Source: Hyphomicrobiales bacterium
GTDB lineage: Bacteria; Pseudomonadota; Alphaproteobacteria; Rhizobiales; Rhizobiaceae
DNA length: 64,000 nucleotides
NCBI GenBank assembly: GCA_900472925.1
Contig: UCJU01000003.1
Coordinates: forward strand, 331,685-395,684
Reading direction: 5' to 3'
The translations under genes were made by a program, and so were the position numbers. The notes below the pieces were generated by a model. It was not told the origin of the DNA and did not search any database. It saw only the letters and a list, made by a program, of their open reading frames with translations. Positions 17,601 through 26,720 of the stretch are shown here, piece after piece; position 1 is the stretch's first letter, and each line of letters opens with the position of its first letter.

Positions 17601-18022
17601 GCCAGTGGGTTCAACGCCATGCCAATGGCGCGGGCACGGCTGAGGTGCTGGCCCGTATCCTGCTCGATAATATCGACGTCCTGCGCGACCAGCGCGAGCT
17701 GAAAACCGGATGCAAAGCGCACGGATGTCGAGCCGATCCGCGCTTCGTAACGAGAACCAAGCGCTTTACCGAGTGCCAGCTTGGCCTGACCCGAAAGCGC
17801 TTTGTCGATCGAGCCGGTTTCGATGGACAGGATAATACCGCCCACAGAAATGAAGGCCAGAACCAACAGCGCCACGAAAACCTTGACAAGGGAACGCAAC
17901 ATGGAGCGCGGCCGTGGACAATGTACGATAATCGGGTCTTCGACCTGTGCGGACGGCAACGCATGCAGCGGCGTTATATCGCGCTTGCTGAAGCTGACCT
18001 TTTCGCCACGAATATCCGCCAT
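14615..18022 (-). CDS. Very large AsmA/YhdP-type envelope protein
   Basis: About 1135 residues, predicted inner-membrane anchored with the bulk in the periplasm. One N-terminal membrane helix (residues ~40-65, LVKVFVALLVLAFISVGGII) follows a cytoplasmic tail of about 40 residues. The remainder is repetitive beta-structured sequence with the DUF3971 and AsmA-like C-terminal pattern (LNLALTTANGNDWSGSLDLR, GTFMPAYGLNRLF and GLLGITFKLTGQTDAPRLAINPLS at the end). Relatives (AsmA, YhdP, TamB) are bridge-like proteins thought to carry phospholipids to the outer membrane. The ATG at 18022 follows GGGAGGA; a GTG at 18064 would add 14 residues. It is convergent with the protease gene. Confidence 0.88.
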   Translation of the reverse strand: MADIRGEKVSFSKRDITPLHALPSAQVEDPIIVHCPRPRSMLRSLVKVFVALLVLAFISVGGIILSIETGSIDKALSGQAKLALGKALGSRYEARIGSTSVRFASGFQLALVAQDVDIIEQDTGQHLSRARAIGMALNPLALLTGRVSVQSLEASGMELDTALLPKGKGIDLAKMRIDDIPTYLNVAFTELDGFAQAFQRSGTEEIDLSDIAIRLPPKEDGQLRTISLRELSLVPDGAGGYSLDGNVAFNGEVATLSLAAQGANGSINGFTARLDGFDVGPLLEQHDPEGLMHQGLNVKAGVNINGTREQGEAKPALSVSLAIGDGKLYIGGDAQPVSDGQVNTRYDFDNNVVVIENSRLTLGQTILPIRGHIEDSPDGFDLGIRMDQATAVAEAGGERPVTFNLEADGTFNKTTHQLDVPGLYVKSALGDMAGSLKVHFAPQGSPEISFGGQIAKMEATAVKQLWPFWMARKARPWVVANLFGGTIRNGSIAVFIPQGRMCGPGCPLELSASELQIKFDVDNTRLNVAGDIPPLRDASAHFELVGEKIDVNIIKATSFFPSGRTLALDNSNFSIKSVYQKPLMADVNINVTGDADAVAELATFQPINALKDTEFKPGDFTGQVQANAQLTIGLLASQDPPPPVWTANLDLADVSLSRPFAGRSITSINGPLSIDNDALRLKGKARIDDVPMDLDLVQPTRKASTVGRQLALKATLEPGQIAKLAPELTKLLGGTTLLEINSSDMRRQTVKLDLSDASIVLPGIGWTKGAGIPASASFVMETVDGRTSISNFSLKGDGFGAAGDLSFDKSGLTSANFTRFQLSPQDDFAVAISSSRKNYTVNASGKSADLRPLIARLRGSSAKTAGASSPSPSGNGDFGSFSIKTQLDKIYGFNDEVMSNVNTDINLRDGKLRTIDLKAVTSRGQALVVQTANRGDGGTINLTSSDAGSFARFTNLYSRVRGGLLNLALTTANGNDWSGSLDLRNFAVLNEAKLQDIVATPTGQDGRSLNTAVRRNIDVSSEKFQRGFARVVYVNGTLALENGVIRGEQIGATFQGIVKDQNGNMDMTGTFMPAYGLNRLFAELPFIGIFLGNGRDRGLLGITFKLTGQTDAPRLAINPLSLIAPGVFRQIFEFQ

Positions 18023-18202
18023 CCGCCTGTGCTTCCTCCCGGAATTGCCACGGCCTGAAACCACTATCAGGGCCTGTTCGGAGTGACGGTCTCAACCAAT
18101 CACACCGTCTGACTCGCCACAAGACTGGACGAAGCTCTTATTCGGTATATATCGAATAGTGGCCCATTTACTCAACAATTCGGCGAAAGAAAGGTCACCC
18201 CC

Positions 18203-18670
18203 ATGGCAGATTTGAATGTAGGCGATAAGGCCCCGGATTTTACGCTTCCCCGGAACGGCGGCGGCGACATCAGCCTGTCCTCTCTGAACGGCAAGGCTGT
18301 TGTGCTGTATTTCTATCCGAAGGACGATACGTCCGGATGTACCGCCCAGGCGATTGATTTCAGCGCGATGGGTGCGGAGTTCGAGGCAGCGAATTCCGTC
18401 GTCATCGGCATCTCTCCCGATTCTGTCAAAAGCCACGACAAGTTCGCCGCCAAACACGCCCTAACCGTCATGCTGGCCTCTGATGAGGAGCGGCAGGTTC
18501 TGGAGGCCTATGGTGTCTGGAAAGAAAAAAGCATGTACGGCAAGAAATACATGGGCGTGGAACGCACGACCTATCTCGTGGCACCGTATGGCAAAATTGC
18601 GCAGATCTGGAAAAAGGTCAAAGTGCCCGGCCACGCACAGTTGGTTCTCGACGCGATCAAAGCTCTTTAA
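18203..18670 (+). CDS. bcp: Thioredoxin-dependent peroxiredoxin (Bcp/PrxQ type)
   Basis: A 155-residue peroxiredoxin reducing hydrogen and organic peroxides in the cytoplasm. The peroxidatic cysteine is C46 in YPKDDTSGCTAQAIDFS. The resolving cysteine that E. coli BCP carries five residues later is replaced by Ile, so this protein probably works as a 1-Cys or otherwise resolved form. The ATG at 18203 follows GAAAGAAAGGTC. It stands alone, divergent from the AsmA-type gene across a 180-base region and upstream of the M23 peptidase gene. Confidence 0.92.
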   Translation: MADLNVGDKAPDFTLPRNGGGDISLSSLNGKAVVLYFYPKDDTSGCTAQAIDFSAMGAEFEAANSVVIGISPDSVKSHDKFAAKHALTVMLASDEERQVLEAYGVWKEKSMYGKKYMGVERTTYLVAPYGKIAQIWKKVKVPGHAQLVLDAIKAL

Positions 18671-18756
18671 GCATCCGCCGGTCCGTCAAAGTCAAAACTT
18701 CGTTAACCTTAACAAATTACTATCCAGCCGAACGAGACTTGGCTGGAGGATGGATT

Positions 18757-20022
18757 TTGACGGGAGCGGGTAAAAACCTGGCATTTGGCAAAAAACGCCA
18801 GCAGCACGTGCTCATTCTCGCAAGTGGCGACAAGGTGCGCCACTTTACCATCCGCCCTTGGCTGGCGGCCTCTGCATTGTGCGTCGCAGGCCTCCTCAGC
18901 GTTGGCTATATCGGCTCGACAGCCTATCTTATTTTGCGGGACGATCTGGTTGGCGCCAGCATTGTACGCCAGTCCCGCATGCAGGCGGAATATGAAGACC
19001 GCATCTCTGCCCTGCGTGCTCAGGTAGACCGTATCACATCCAAACAGATGCTTGATCAGCAGGTCGTGGAACGCAAGGTTGAGAAACTGCTTGCACGGCA
19101 AAAAGATCTGACGACACGCCACGGCCGCATGAGCGAGCTTCTGGAACGCGCAGAGAAATCAGGCGTGTCGGATGCTATCGATGAGACCCGCCCGGTTAAT
19201 GCGTATTCCAGCGAGAAGAAAGCCAGCCTGTCTGGCGGCTCAAAAGCCATCGACAGCGTCCTGTCGTCTCCGTCGACGGGTCTCAAGGGCAGCATCGGCT
19301 ACGCCTCCAAAAGCGAGAAGCTTTCCGAACGCAGCCTGTCGATGATGATATCCTCGCTCAGCAAGGTCGAAAACGAGCAGTTGACGCGAATCGCATCGCT
19401 GACATCGGGTGCTGAAACCAAGGCCGACGCAATGGCCGATATCATCCGCAGAACCGGCATCAAGATCGACGACTCGGCTTCCCAAAACATCGGCGGTCCC
19501 TTTGTGGAGCCGATGACGGGAAGCGCGGCAACCTTTGAAGAACACCTCAGCAACCTCGATACCGCGCTCAGCCGTCTCGAGACCGTACGCGGTGCCGCCG
19601 TGTCACTTCCCTTCGGAAACCCAGCCCCAGGCAGTGAAGTTTCCAGCCGATTCGGAAACCGCATAGACCCGTTCCTCGGACGCCTCGCTCTGCATGCCGG
19701 AATAGATTTCGTCGCCCAAACCGGCGCAGACGTCCACACCACGGGTGCAGGAACTGTAACAAGTGCCGGATTTTCAGGTGGTTACGGCAATATGGTCGAG
19801 GTCGACCATGGCAAGGGCATCACGACCCGTTACGGTCATTTGTCACAGATTCTTGTCAGGGAAGGCGACAAGGTTGCGCTTGGTGAAGTCGTCGGCAAGG
19901 CTGGAAGCACGGGCCGTTCGACCGGCCCGCACGTGCATTACGAAGTGCGCCTGAACGACACTCCCGTCGATCCGACTCGGTTTCTGGTTGCCGGAACCGA
20001 GCTGAAAACGTATCTTCAATAG
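18757..20022 (+). CDS. M23-family peptidoglycan metallopeptidase with coiled-coil region
   Basis: About 421 residues. A short cytoplasmic N-terminus is followed by a membrane helix (WLAASALCVAGLLSVGYIGST), a coiled coil around residues 75-130 (DRISALRAQVDRITSKQMLDQ), a linker, and a C-terminal LytM/M23 domain. The zinc ligands are visible: HAGIDFVA, and HVHYEV near the end, with GYGNMVEVDHGKG between them. Both sets are intact, so it is probably an active endopeptidase or an EnvC/DipM-like cell-division factor. TTG at 18757 is chosen because GGAGGA lies six bases upstream; another in-frame TTG at 18739 lacks this. Confidence 0.88.
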   Translation: MTGAGKNLAFGKKRQQHVLILASGDKVRHFTIRPWLAASALCVAGLLSVGYIGSTAYLILRDDLVGASIVRQSRMQAEYEDRISALRAQVDRITSKQMLDQQVVERKVEKLLARQKDLTTRHGRMSELLERAEKSGVSDAIDETRPVNAYSSEKKASLSGGSKAIDSVLSSPSTGLKGSIGYASKSEKLSERSLSMMISSLSKVENEQLTRIASLTSGAETKADAMADIIRRTGIKIDDSASQNIGGPFVEPMTGSAATFEEHLSNLDTALSRLETVRGAAVSLPFGNPAPGSEVSSRFGNRIDPFLGRLALHAGIDFVAQTGADVHTTGAGTVTSAGFSGGYGNMVEVDHGKGITTRYGHLSQILVREGDKVALGEVVGKAGSTGRSTGPHVHYEVRLNDTPVDPTRFLVAGTELKTYLQ

Positions 20023-20231
20023 AACAGCCGACGCGATGGCACGGTGGTTATTGATGTGAATACAATTGCCAGCCTCACTGTAAACAGTGCGGCGACCTGT
20101 ATTATTTTGGGATAAATCCCTGTTTCCTTGACTTTCTGGCTAATTCGGCCTATTTCGCCGCTACAGTCTGCGGCGTCGCCGTTATGACAGCTAAGTGTTC
20201 TTTTCGAACCAACACGGAAACAGTTTTTCCT

Positions 20232-21749
20232 TTGACAACATTCTCTGATCTTGGCCTGAGCCAAAAAGTTCTTTCTGCTATCGAAAGTGCCGGCTACACG
20301 ACACCGACACCTATTCAAGAAGGTGCGATTCCGCCAGCGCTGGAACGACGCGACATCTGCGGCATCGCGCAGACAGGAACCGGCAAGACGGCATCCTTCG
20401 TGCTGCCGATGCTGACACTTTTGGAAAAAGGCCGTGCGCGTGCAAGAATGCCGCGAACCCTTATCCTTGAGCCGACCCGCGAACTTGCAGCACAGGTGGC
20501 TGAGAATTTCGAGAAATACGGCAAGAATCACAAGCTCAACGTCGCTCTCCTTATCGGCGGCGTGTCCTTCGACGAGCAGGATCGCAAGCTAGAGCGTGGC
20601 GCAGACGTCCTGATCTGCACCCCCGGCCGTCTGCTCGACCACTGCGAACGCGGCAAGCTTCTGATGACCGGCGTCGAAATCCTCGTAATCGACGAAGCCG
20701 ACCGCATGCTCGACATGGGCTTCATTCCCGATATCGAACGCATCGCCAAGATGATTCCGTTCACGCGTCAGACGCTGTTCTTCTCGGCGACCATGCCGCC
20801 GGAAATTCAAAAGCTGGCCGACCGCTTCCTGCAGAACCCGGTTCGCATCGAAGTCGCCAAGCCATCGTCCACGGCCAAGACCGTGACGCAGCGCATCGTT
20901 GCCACGCATGACAAGGATTACGAGAAGCGCGCTATTCTTCGCGATCTCATCAATGCCCAGACTGATCTGAAAAACGCGATCATCTTCTGCAATCGCAAGA
21001 AGGATGTCGCCGACCTGTTCCGCTCGCTGGAGCGTCACGGCTTCTCGGTCGGCGCGTTGCATGGTGACATGGATCAGAATTCGCGCACGAAAATGCTGGC
21101 GGGTTTCAAGGACAACCAGATCACCCTGCTTGTGGCTTCCGACGTTGCAGCACGCGGTCTTGATATTCCTGACGTCAGTCACGTCTTCAATTTCGACGTT
21201 CCAATCCATGCGGAGGACTATGTTCACCGCATTGGCCGCACAGGTCGTGCAGGCCGTTCAGGCGCGGCGTTTACGCTCGTCAATCGTCGCGATACCAAAT
21301 ATCTCGACGCCATCGAAAAGCTGATCGGCGAAAAGATCGAATGGCTGAGCGGTGACTTGACCGCATTGCCGGCACCGATGGAAAGCTTTGCTTCCGAGCG
21401 CCCGCGTCGCGGCAAGGAAAAAGAGCAACGCGGTCGCGGTCGTGACAGAAACCGTCGCGATGCTGCTCCACAGGCTCAGGCTACAATTCAGCAGCCCGAG
21501 ATCGAAGAGAAAATCATTCAGCCAGCCGCCATCGCAGACATCGCGGCCAATGGAGGCGACAAGTTGAAGGCAGAACGCAAGCAAGAAAGAGCACCTCGCA
21601 ATTTCGAGCGGAACCACAACGCGACACCGCCTGCGAACGACGATAATCGTCGCCGCCATTACCGTGATTACGACGACGGCCCGACACCCGTTGGCTTCGG
21701 TGACGACATTCCTGCGTTCATGTTGATCGTGGCAAGCGCCAAGGCCTGA
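20232..21749 (+). CDS. DEAD-box RNA helicase, RhlE-like
   Basis: About 505 residues. All helicase motifs are visible: Q motif (TPTPIQ), I (AQTGTGKTASF), Ia (PTRELA), Ib (TPGR), II (VIDEADRMLDMGF), III (SAT), V and VI (HRIGRTGRAGRSG). The last ~130 residues are Arg/Lys/Gln-rich and disordered, as in RhlE proteins that act in ribosome assembly and cold adaptation. The TTG at 20232 gives MTTFSDLGLSQKVL, the usual family N-terminus; an in-frame ATG at 20184 adds 16 residues that look unrelated, and neither has a strong ribosome site. The Nudix gene follows after two bases. Confidence 0.9.
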   Translation: MTTFSDLGLSQKVLSAIESAGYTTPTPIQEGAIPPALERRDICGIAQTGTGKTASFVLPMLTLLEKGRARARMPRTLILEPTRELAAQVAENFEKYGKNHKLNVALLIGGVSFDEQDRKLERGADVLICTPGRLLDHCERGKLLMTGVEILVIDEADRMLDMGFIPDIERIAKMIPFTRQTLFFSATMPPEIQKLADRFLQNPVRIEVAKPSSTAKTVTQRIVATHDKDYEKRAILRDLINAQTDLKNAIIFCNRKKDVADLFRSLERHGFSVGALHGDMDQNSRTKMLAGFKDNQITLLVASDVAARGLDIPDVSHVFNFDVPIHAEDYVHRIGRTGRAGRSGAAFTLVNRRDTKYLDAIEKLIGEKIEWLSGDLTALPAPMESFASERPRRGKEKEQRGRGRDRNRRDAAPQAQATIQQPEIEEKIIQPAAIADIAANGGDKLKAERKQERAPRNFERNHNATPPANDDNRRRHYRDYDDGPTPVGFGDDIPAFMLIVASAKA

Positions 21750-21751
21750 TC

Positions 21752-22168
21752 ATGAAGCCTGGGATTGATACTCCAGGCGTAGGCTCCGGCCTTGTCATCG
21801 AGCGCGATGGCAAGGTGTTACTCTACAAGCGGGTAAAACCGCCGGAGGCAGGACATTGGAGCATCGTTGGCGGCAAGGTGGACCATATGGAAACCGCCGC
21901 TGCCGCTGCCAAACGTGAGGCCGAGGAAGAAACCGGTCTTGCAATCGGCAATGTCCAGTTTCTATGCCTCAGCGAGCAGATCATTCCTGCGGATGGACAA
22001 CATTGGTTGTCGCTCATTTACGTTGCCGACGACATAAAAGGTGAGCCCACGCTGACAGAGCCCGACAAATTGTCGGATATGGGTTGGTTCGACCTCGAAA
22101 CTCCGCCTCATCCTCTCTCGCTTTTTGCGCAAGATGCTTTTCGGCATTTGCGCCAACGTCGCTCGTGA
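21752..22168 (+). CDS. Nudix hydrolase (MutT-like)
   Basis: A 138-residue Nudix protein. The Nudix box is complete: GGKVDHMETAAAAAKREAEE followed by ETGL, matching GX5EX7REUXEEXGU, so metal-dependent hydrolysis of a nucleoside diphosphate linkage is expected. The substrate (ADP-ribose, oxidised nucleotides or others) is not predictable here. The ATG starts two bases after the helicase stop, so the two genes are very likely co-transcribed. Confidence 0.9.
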   Translation: MKPGIDTPGVGSGLVIERDGKVLLYKRVKPPEAGHWSIVGGKVDHMETAAAAAKREAEEETGLAIGNVQFLCLSEQIIPADGQHWLSLIYVADDIKGEPTLTEPDKLSDMGWFDLETPPHPLSLFAQDAFRHLRQRRS

Positions 22169-22304
22169 CGCGCGATGACCGACCTATATTGCTGAAAATG
22201 CGCGAAAATTTGTTGTGATTCGCGTTTTCCAGGCCGTTTCCTCTTTTGCAAACAGTCAGGTATCGCTACACATCGCTGCATAGGAAGAGGAAAACTCCCG
22301 CACG

Positions 22305-23378
22305 ATGCATTTAATTCGCCTGCTCATGATTGCTGCCAGCCTCACCGTTGCGGGCACCGCAAGCGCCGCGACCATCGGCGTCGTCGCACCGCAAAGTGGC
22401 GCCTATGAGCTGCTGGGTTTGCAGCTGCGCCAAGGTGTCAAGATTGCAGCAGCGAAAGCAGGTCTCGACGTGATGGAAATTCACGAGAGCTGCGAAGAAG
22501 GAAGCGGTGGCGCAATTGCCGATGGTCTGGTCGCGGCGAAGGTCAGCATCGTGGTTGGTTTTCTGTGTACCGAAACTCTGGCTGATGCGCTGCCGACCCT
22601 GAAAGACGCAGCGATTCCCGCCATTACGCTTTCCAGCCGAGCCTCCGGTTTGATGGAAGATGCGCTGAAACGCGGCTGGCCGCTTTTCCGGCTTGCGCCA
22701 TCTGATACAGCTGAAGCCGACGCCGCAATTGAGACCGTGCTGCGAGACTGGAAAGGGCATTCCTTTGGTCTGATCGATGACGGCACGATCTATAGCCGCG
22801 AGCTGACGGATCGCATTCGCACGAAGCTGGAAGAGTCCGGCCTGAAACCAACCTTCTCCGACACATTGCGCCCCTCGCAGGAGCAACAGGTCGCGCTGGT
22901 CAGGCGGCTCACCCGTACCGGCATCACGCATGTTTTCATTGGGGCGGAGCGCAACGATGTCGCGATCATCGCGCGTGATGCAGCCGCAGAAAAAGCGCCC
23001 CTGACCATATTGTCTGGAGACACGATGCGGGCTGCCAACAGCCCCGTCCCTCTGCAGCCCGGTGTCCTTGCCATCGCCCTTCCCGATTATGCCACCCTCC
23101 CCTCGGCTGCAGAAGCGGTCAAGGAATTACGGGCGGCAAAAGTCGAGCCGGAGGGATACACTCTGCCCGCATATGCCGTTACCCAGATAGCGGCAAAGCT
23201 TGTTGAGCTGGCTGAGGCGCAAAACAAGCCCGCACCCGCCGTGCTGGTTGGACCACCTTTCGAAACCGTCATTGGCCAGATTACCTTTAACGACCGTCAC
23301 GAACTGCAAGCCAATCCCTACCGGCTACAGCAGTGGAATGGCACGACCTTCGTACCTGTCGAGCGTGCCGAACGCTGA
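22305..23378 (+). CDS. Liv-type ABC transporter substrate-binding protein (orphan)
   Basis: A 357-residue periplasmic binding protein of the branched-chain amino-acid (LivJ, Peripla_BP_6) fold. A signal peptide covers the first 21 residues (ending TASA), followed by ATIGVVAPQSGAYELLGLQLRQG, the classic start of this fold, and later PSQEQQVALVRRLTRTGITHVFIG. No permease or ATPase genes are adjacent, so it may serve a distant transporter or act as a sensor module. The ligand is unknown. It stands alone between the Nudix gene and rpe. Confidence 0.85.
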   Translation: MHLIRLLMIAASLTVAGTASAATIGVVAPQSGAYELLGLQLRQGVKIAAAKAGLDVMEIHESCEEGSGGAIADGLVAAKVSIVVGFLCTETLADALPTLKDAAIPAITLSSRASGLMEDALKRGWPLFRLAPSDTAEADAAIETVLRDWKGHSFGLIDDGTIYSRELTDRIRTKLEESGLKPTFSDTLRPSQEQQVALVRRLTRTGITHVFIGAERNDVAIIARDAAAEKAPLTILSGDTMRAANSPVPLQPGVLAIALPDYATLPSAAEAVKELRAAKVEPEGYTLPAYAVTQIAAKLVELAEAQNKPAPAVLVGPPFETVIGQITFNDRHELQANPYRLQQWNGTTFVPVERAER

Positions 23379-23509
23379 GGACAATTGCGTGGTGTGTGAT
23401 TGTTGATCCGATGCATCGGTGGTAAAGGCGCACAACAGGCGATTGATGATGATGGGTGGTTTTCAAACATCGTCAGCAGTCCGATATTTTTGTTCTAGGA
23501 GCTTTGCAG

Positions 23510-24187
23510 ATGTCTCTCCCCGTGCGGATCGCCCCCTCCATTCTTGCCGCTAATTTTGCAAAACTTGGACAGGAAGTGGCCGATGTGACCGCAGCCGGTG
23601 CCGACTGGATCCACCTGGACATCATGGATGGCCACTTCGTGCCGAACATTTCCTTTGGTCCGGATGTCATCAAGGCGCTGCGTCCGCACAGCCAGGCATT
23701 CTTCGATTGCCATCTGATGATTGCGCCAGCCGATCCCTATCTCGAAGCCTTCGCCAAGGCGGGTTGTGACGGCATCACTGTTCACGCCGAGGCGGGAGCG
23801 CATCTGCACCGTTCGCTGCAAACTATCCGCTCGCTCGGCAAAAAGGTTGGTGTGACCCTGAACCCCGCGACGCCGCTGTCCGTTCTGGAAAACGTTCTTG
23901 ATGATGTAGACCTCATCCTCATCATGAGCGTGAACCCTGGCTTTGGTGGCCAGAAGTTCATTCCTGCCATGCTGGACAAAATCCGCGCTGCCAAGTCACT
24001 GATTGGCGACAGGCCTATCGAACTCGAAGTCGATGGCGGTATTACCATCGATACCGCCGCCAGTGCGGTAGCCGCTGGTGCCAACGTGCTTGTCGCTGGA
24101 TCGGCTATCTTCAAGGGTGACGGCGTTGAAGATTATCGCAAGATGGTTGGTGCTGTCCGTGCCGCGGCTGAAACAGGTCGCCAATAA
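23510..24187 (+). CDS. rpe: Ribulose-phosphate 3-epimerase
   Basis: Interconverts ribulose 5-phosphate and xylulose 5-phosphate in the pentose phosphate pathway and the Calvin cycle. The 225 residues form a TIM barrel with all signature stretches: [50 protein letters not shown] and EVDGGI, which carry the metal-binding His and Asp residues. The ATG at 23510 follows TAGGAGCTTTGCAG; the longer in-frame start at 23456 has no family support. It is followed by purB 125 bases later. Confidence 0.96.
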   Translation: MSLPVRIAPSILAANFAKLGQEVADVTAAGADWIHLDIMDGHFVPNISFGPDVIKALRPHSQAFFDCHLMIAPADPYLEAFAKAGCDGITVHAEAGAHLHRSLQTIRSLGKKVGVTLNPATPLSVLENVLDDVDLILIMSVNPGFGGQKFIPAMLDKIRAAKSLIGDRPIELEVDGGITIDTAASAVAAGANVLVAGSAIFKGDGVEDYRKMVGAVRAAAETGRQ

Positions 24188-24312
24188 CTGCGAAATGATG
24201 TGGTGCTTCCCTGCCCTCCACCACGCCCGTCTCAAGCCTTGAATGCGTTGAGATTGCCGGAACACTTTGCTAAACGGGCAGAAATATTCCTTCTTGAGAG
24301 AAAGTCATTGCC

Positions 24313-25620
24313 ATGATCCCTCGTTATTCCCGGCCGGAAATGGTCGCAATCTGGTCGCCGGAAACCAAGTTCCGCATCTGGTTCGAAATCGAGGCGCATG
24401 CCTGTGACGCGCTGGCCGATATTGGCGTCATTCCCAAGGAAGCCGCAAAGACCATCTGGGAAAAGGGCGGCGCTGCCCAGTTCGATGTCGCGCGCATCGA
24501 CGAGATCGAAGCCGTCACCAAGCATGACGTCATCGCATTTCTTACACACTTGGCAGAATTCGTCGGCCCAGATAGCCGCTTCATCCACCAGGGCATGACC
24601 TCGTCGGACGTGCTTGATACGACCCTCAACATTCAACTCGTGCGCGCCGCCGATCTTCTGATCGCCGATATGGACCGCGTTCTGGCGGCGCTCAAGACCC
24701 GCGCCTTCGAACACAAGGACACCGTCCGCATCGGTCGCAGCCACGGCATCCATGCCGAGCCAACGACGATGGGCCTGACCTTTGCCCGCTTCTATGCCGA
24801 GATGGACCGTAACCGCGCCCGCCTGGTTGCAGCCCGTGCAGAAATCGCAACGGGTGCCATTTCCGGCGCTGTCGGCACCTTCGCAAATATCGATCCATCG
24901 GTTGAGGAACATGTCTGCAAGGCGCTTGGCCTATCGCCGGAGCCTGTTTCCACGCAGGTCATCCCGCGGGACCGTCACGCCATGTTCTTCGCGACCCTTG
25001 GCGTCATCGCCTCTTCCATCGAAAACGTCGCCATTGAAATCCGCCATATGCAGCGGACCGAAGTTCTGGAAGCCGAGGAGTTCTTCTCTCCCGGCCAGAA
25101 GGGCTCGTCGGCCATGCCGCACAAGCGCAACCCGGTGCTGACCGAAAACCTTACCGGCCTTGCGCGGCTGGTGCGCATGTCGGTCGTTCCAGCCATGGAA
25201 AACGTTGCTCTCTGGCACGAACGCGATATCAGCCACTCCTCCGTCGAGCGCGCCATTGGCCCCGACACGACGATTACCCTTGATTTCGCGCTCAACCGTC
25301 TGGCAGGCGTCATCGAAAAGCTGGTGATCTACCCGGACAACATGCTCAAGAACATGAACAAGTTCCGCGGCCTCGTCCACTCGCAACGCGTTCTGCTGGC
25401 GCTGACGCAGGCCGGTGTTTCGCGTGAGGATTCCTACCGTCTCGTCCAGCGCAATGCCATGCGCGTATGGGAAGAGGGCAAGGACTTCCTTGAGGAACTG
25501 CTGGCCGATGAAGAAGTCCGCGCCGCTTTGCCTGAAGACAAAATCCGCGAGAAGTTCGATCTTGGCTATCACACCAAACATGTCGATACGATTTTCAAGC
25601 GGGTATTCGGCAACGCCTGA
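24313..25620 (+). CDS. purB: Adenylosuccinate lyase
   Basis: PurB removes fumarate from SAICAR and from adenylosuccinate, two steps of purine synthesis. The 435 residues carry the fumarase/aspartase signature [14 protein letters not shown], the N-terminal [22 protein letters not shown] and [11 protein letters not shown] with the catalytic His and Ser regions. It is the first gene of a loose purine cluster (purB, purC, purS, purQ, purL). A hairpin follows the stop. The ATG start is preceded by GAGAGAAAG. Confidence 0.96.
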   Translation: MIPRYSRPEMVAIWSPETKFRIWFEIEAHACDALADIGVIPKEAAKTIWEKGGAAQFDVARIDEIEAVTKHDVIAFLTHLAEFVGPDSRFIHQGMTSSDVLDTTLNIQLVRAADLLIADMDRVLAALKTRAFEHKDTVRIGRSHGIHAEPTTMGLTFARFYAEMDRNRARLVAARAEIATGAISGAVGTFANIDPSVEEHVCKALGLSPEPVSTQVIPRDRHAMFFATLGVIASSIENVAIEIRHMQRTEVLEAEEFFSPGQKGSSAMPHKRNPVLTENLTGLARLVRMSVVPAMENVALWHERDISHSSVERAIGPDTTITLDFALNRLAGVIEKLVIYPDNMLKNMNKFRGLVHSQRVLLALTQAGVSREDSYRLVQRNAMRVWEEGKDFLEELLADEEVRAALPEDKIREKFDLGYHTKHVDTIFKRVFGNA

Positions 25621-25635
25621 CCAATTCCACCAAAC

Positions 25636-25663
25636 AACCGCCACGGTCTTGACTGTGGCGGTT
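25636..25663 (+). terminator. Hairpin after purB, probable terminator or attenuator
   Basis: AACCGCCACGGT and ACTGTGGCGGTT form a 12-bp stem with one G-U pair and a CTTG loop, 15 bases after the purB stop and 20 bases before the next ATG. The T-run is weak, so termination may be partial. Confidence 0.5.
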
Positions 25664-25683
25664 CTGATACCGAGATACGCCGC

Positions 25684-26256
25684 ATGAAAGCATCTGAAGC
25701 AGATATCCTCATCGTTCCCGGCTATACGAATTCCGGCCCGGACCACTGGCAAAGCCGCTGGCAGGAAAAGCTGTCTACCGCTCGCCGTGTCGAACAGGCA
25801 GAGTGGTCAAAACCGGTCAGGGATGATTGGGTGGCAAAGCTGGTCGAAGAGGTGAATGCCTGTACTCGGCCCGTGGTACTGGTGGCCCATTCGCTGGGTG
25901 TACCAACTGTCATTCACGCGTTGCCGCAGATCAAAAACAAGATCGCTGGCGCCATGCTGGTATCACCCCCTGATGTCGCCAATCCCGCCATAAGGCCGAA
26001 GCATCTCATGACCTTTGGCCCCTACCCTCGTGATCCTTTACCATTCCCAACGATTACCATTGCAAGCCAGAATGATCCATTCGGCTCTTACGAGCATGCG
26101 GGTGATATCGCCAATGCGTGGGGTTCCACACTCATCGATGCAGGAATGTCCGGCCACATCAACAAAGAGTCCGGCCACGGCCCATGGCCCGAGGGCACGA
26201 TGGTGTTTGCTCAATTTCTCAGCAAGCTGAAACCACCTCCGGGCTTCCCCGGATAA
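25684..26256 (+). CDS. RBBP9/YdeN-type serine hydrolase
   Basis: A 190-residue alpha/beta hydrolase of the RBBP9/YdeN (DUF452-like) group. The nucleophile is S70 in VVLVAHSLGVP, the acid lies in TIASQNDPFGSYEHA, and the catalytic His is in the C-terminal NKESGHGPWPEG segment. The typical start GYTNSGPDHWQSRWQ is present. The physiological substrate is not known. It lies directly after purB on the same strand, with a hairpin between them, and is followed by a 464-base gap before purC. Confidence 0.9.
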   Translation: MKASEADILIVPGYTNSGPDHWQSRWQEKLSTARRVEQAEWSKPVRDDWVAKLVEEVNACTRPVVLVAHSLGVPTVIHALPQIKNKIAGAMLVSPPDVANPAIRPKHLMTFGPYPRDPLPFPTITIASQNDPFGSYEHAGDIANAWGSTLIDAGMSGHINKESGHGPWPEGTMVFAQFLSKLKPPPGFPG

Positions 26257-26720
26257 TCCTTGAGGACATGGGCTGCGATTCGCTTCATGGTCATGCTTTG
26301 CCGCCCGCTACCGGCCAATCAGGTCGCCGCTGTTATCTGATGGCGGGTTATCGCCTGTTCAAGCTCCGCGCTTGAAGCCCTACAATGCTATCGGTGGTGT
26401 TGCGCGCAAGTGAAGACGCCTGTCTAGACGTGTGAAGATGGGTTCAATATTTCGAGTTTCTTTTGATTGAACCACAATTTTAGCCCGGATTTCATGGCAT
26501 GTTGTTTTCGTTGTCTGCATCGCACGACCTTTGTTGTAAAATAAAGCTGTTGAAAAGGCTTCGTGCGTGCTGCACCACCTCGCAGAAGCGACATGCAGGG
26601 GCCAGAATTGAAGCGAACGTGGCCCTGCCTCATTGTGGAATTGCTTCTTTTCCTTTATGGGACCGCTTCAACTGACGAAACGAACGCCGCCCACAGGCGC
26701 CAACCAAGAGATTTGCTGAT
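26257..26720. other. Intergenic region upstream of purC
   Basis: A 464-base stretch without a convincing gene. A 35-codon open frame starting at ATG 26268 and a 69-codon minus-strand frame (26424-26633) have no recognisable family. The right third is expected to hold the promoter and leader of the purC-purS-purQ operon. I see no purine riboswitch or clear repeats. Confidence 0.4.

Noticed and set aside
26424-26633. A 69-codon minus-strand frame upstream of purC
   Set aside because: No recognisable family and poor start context in a region expected to hold the purC promoter.
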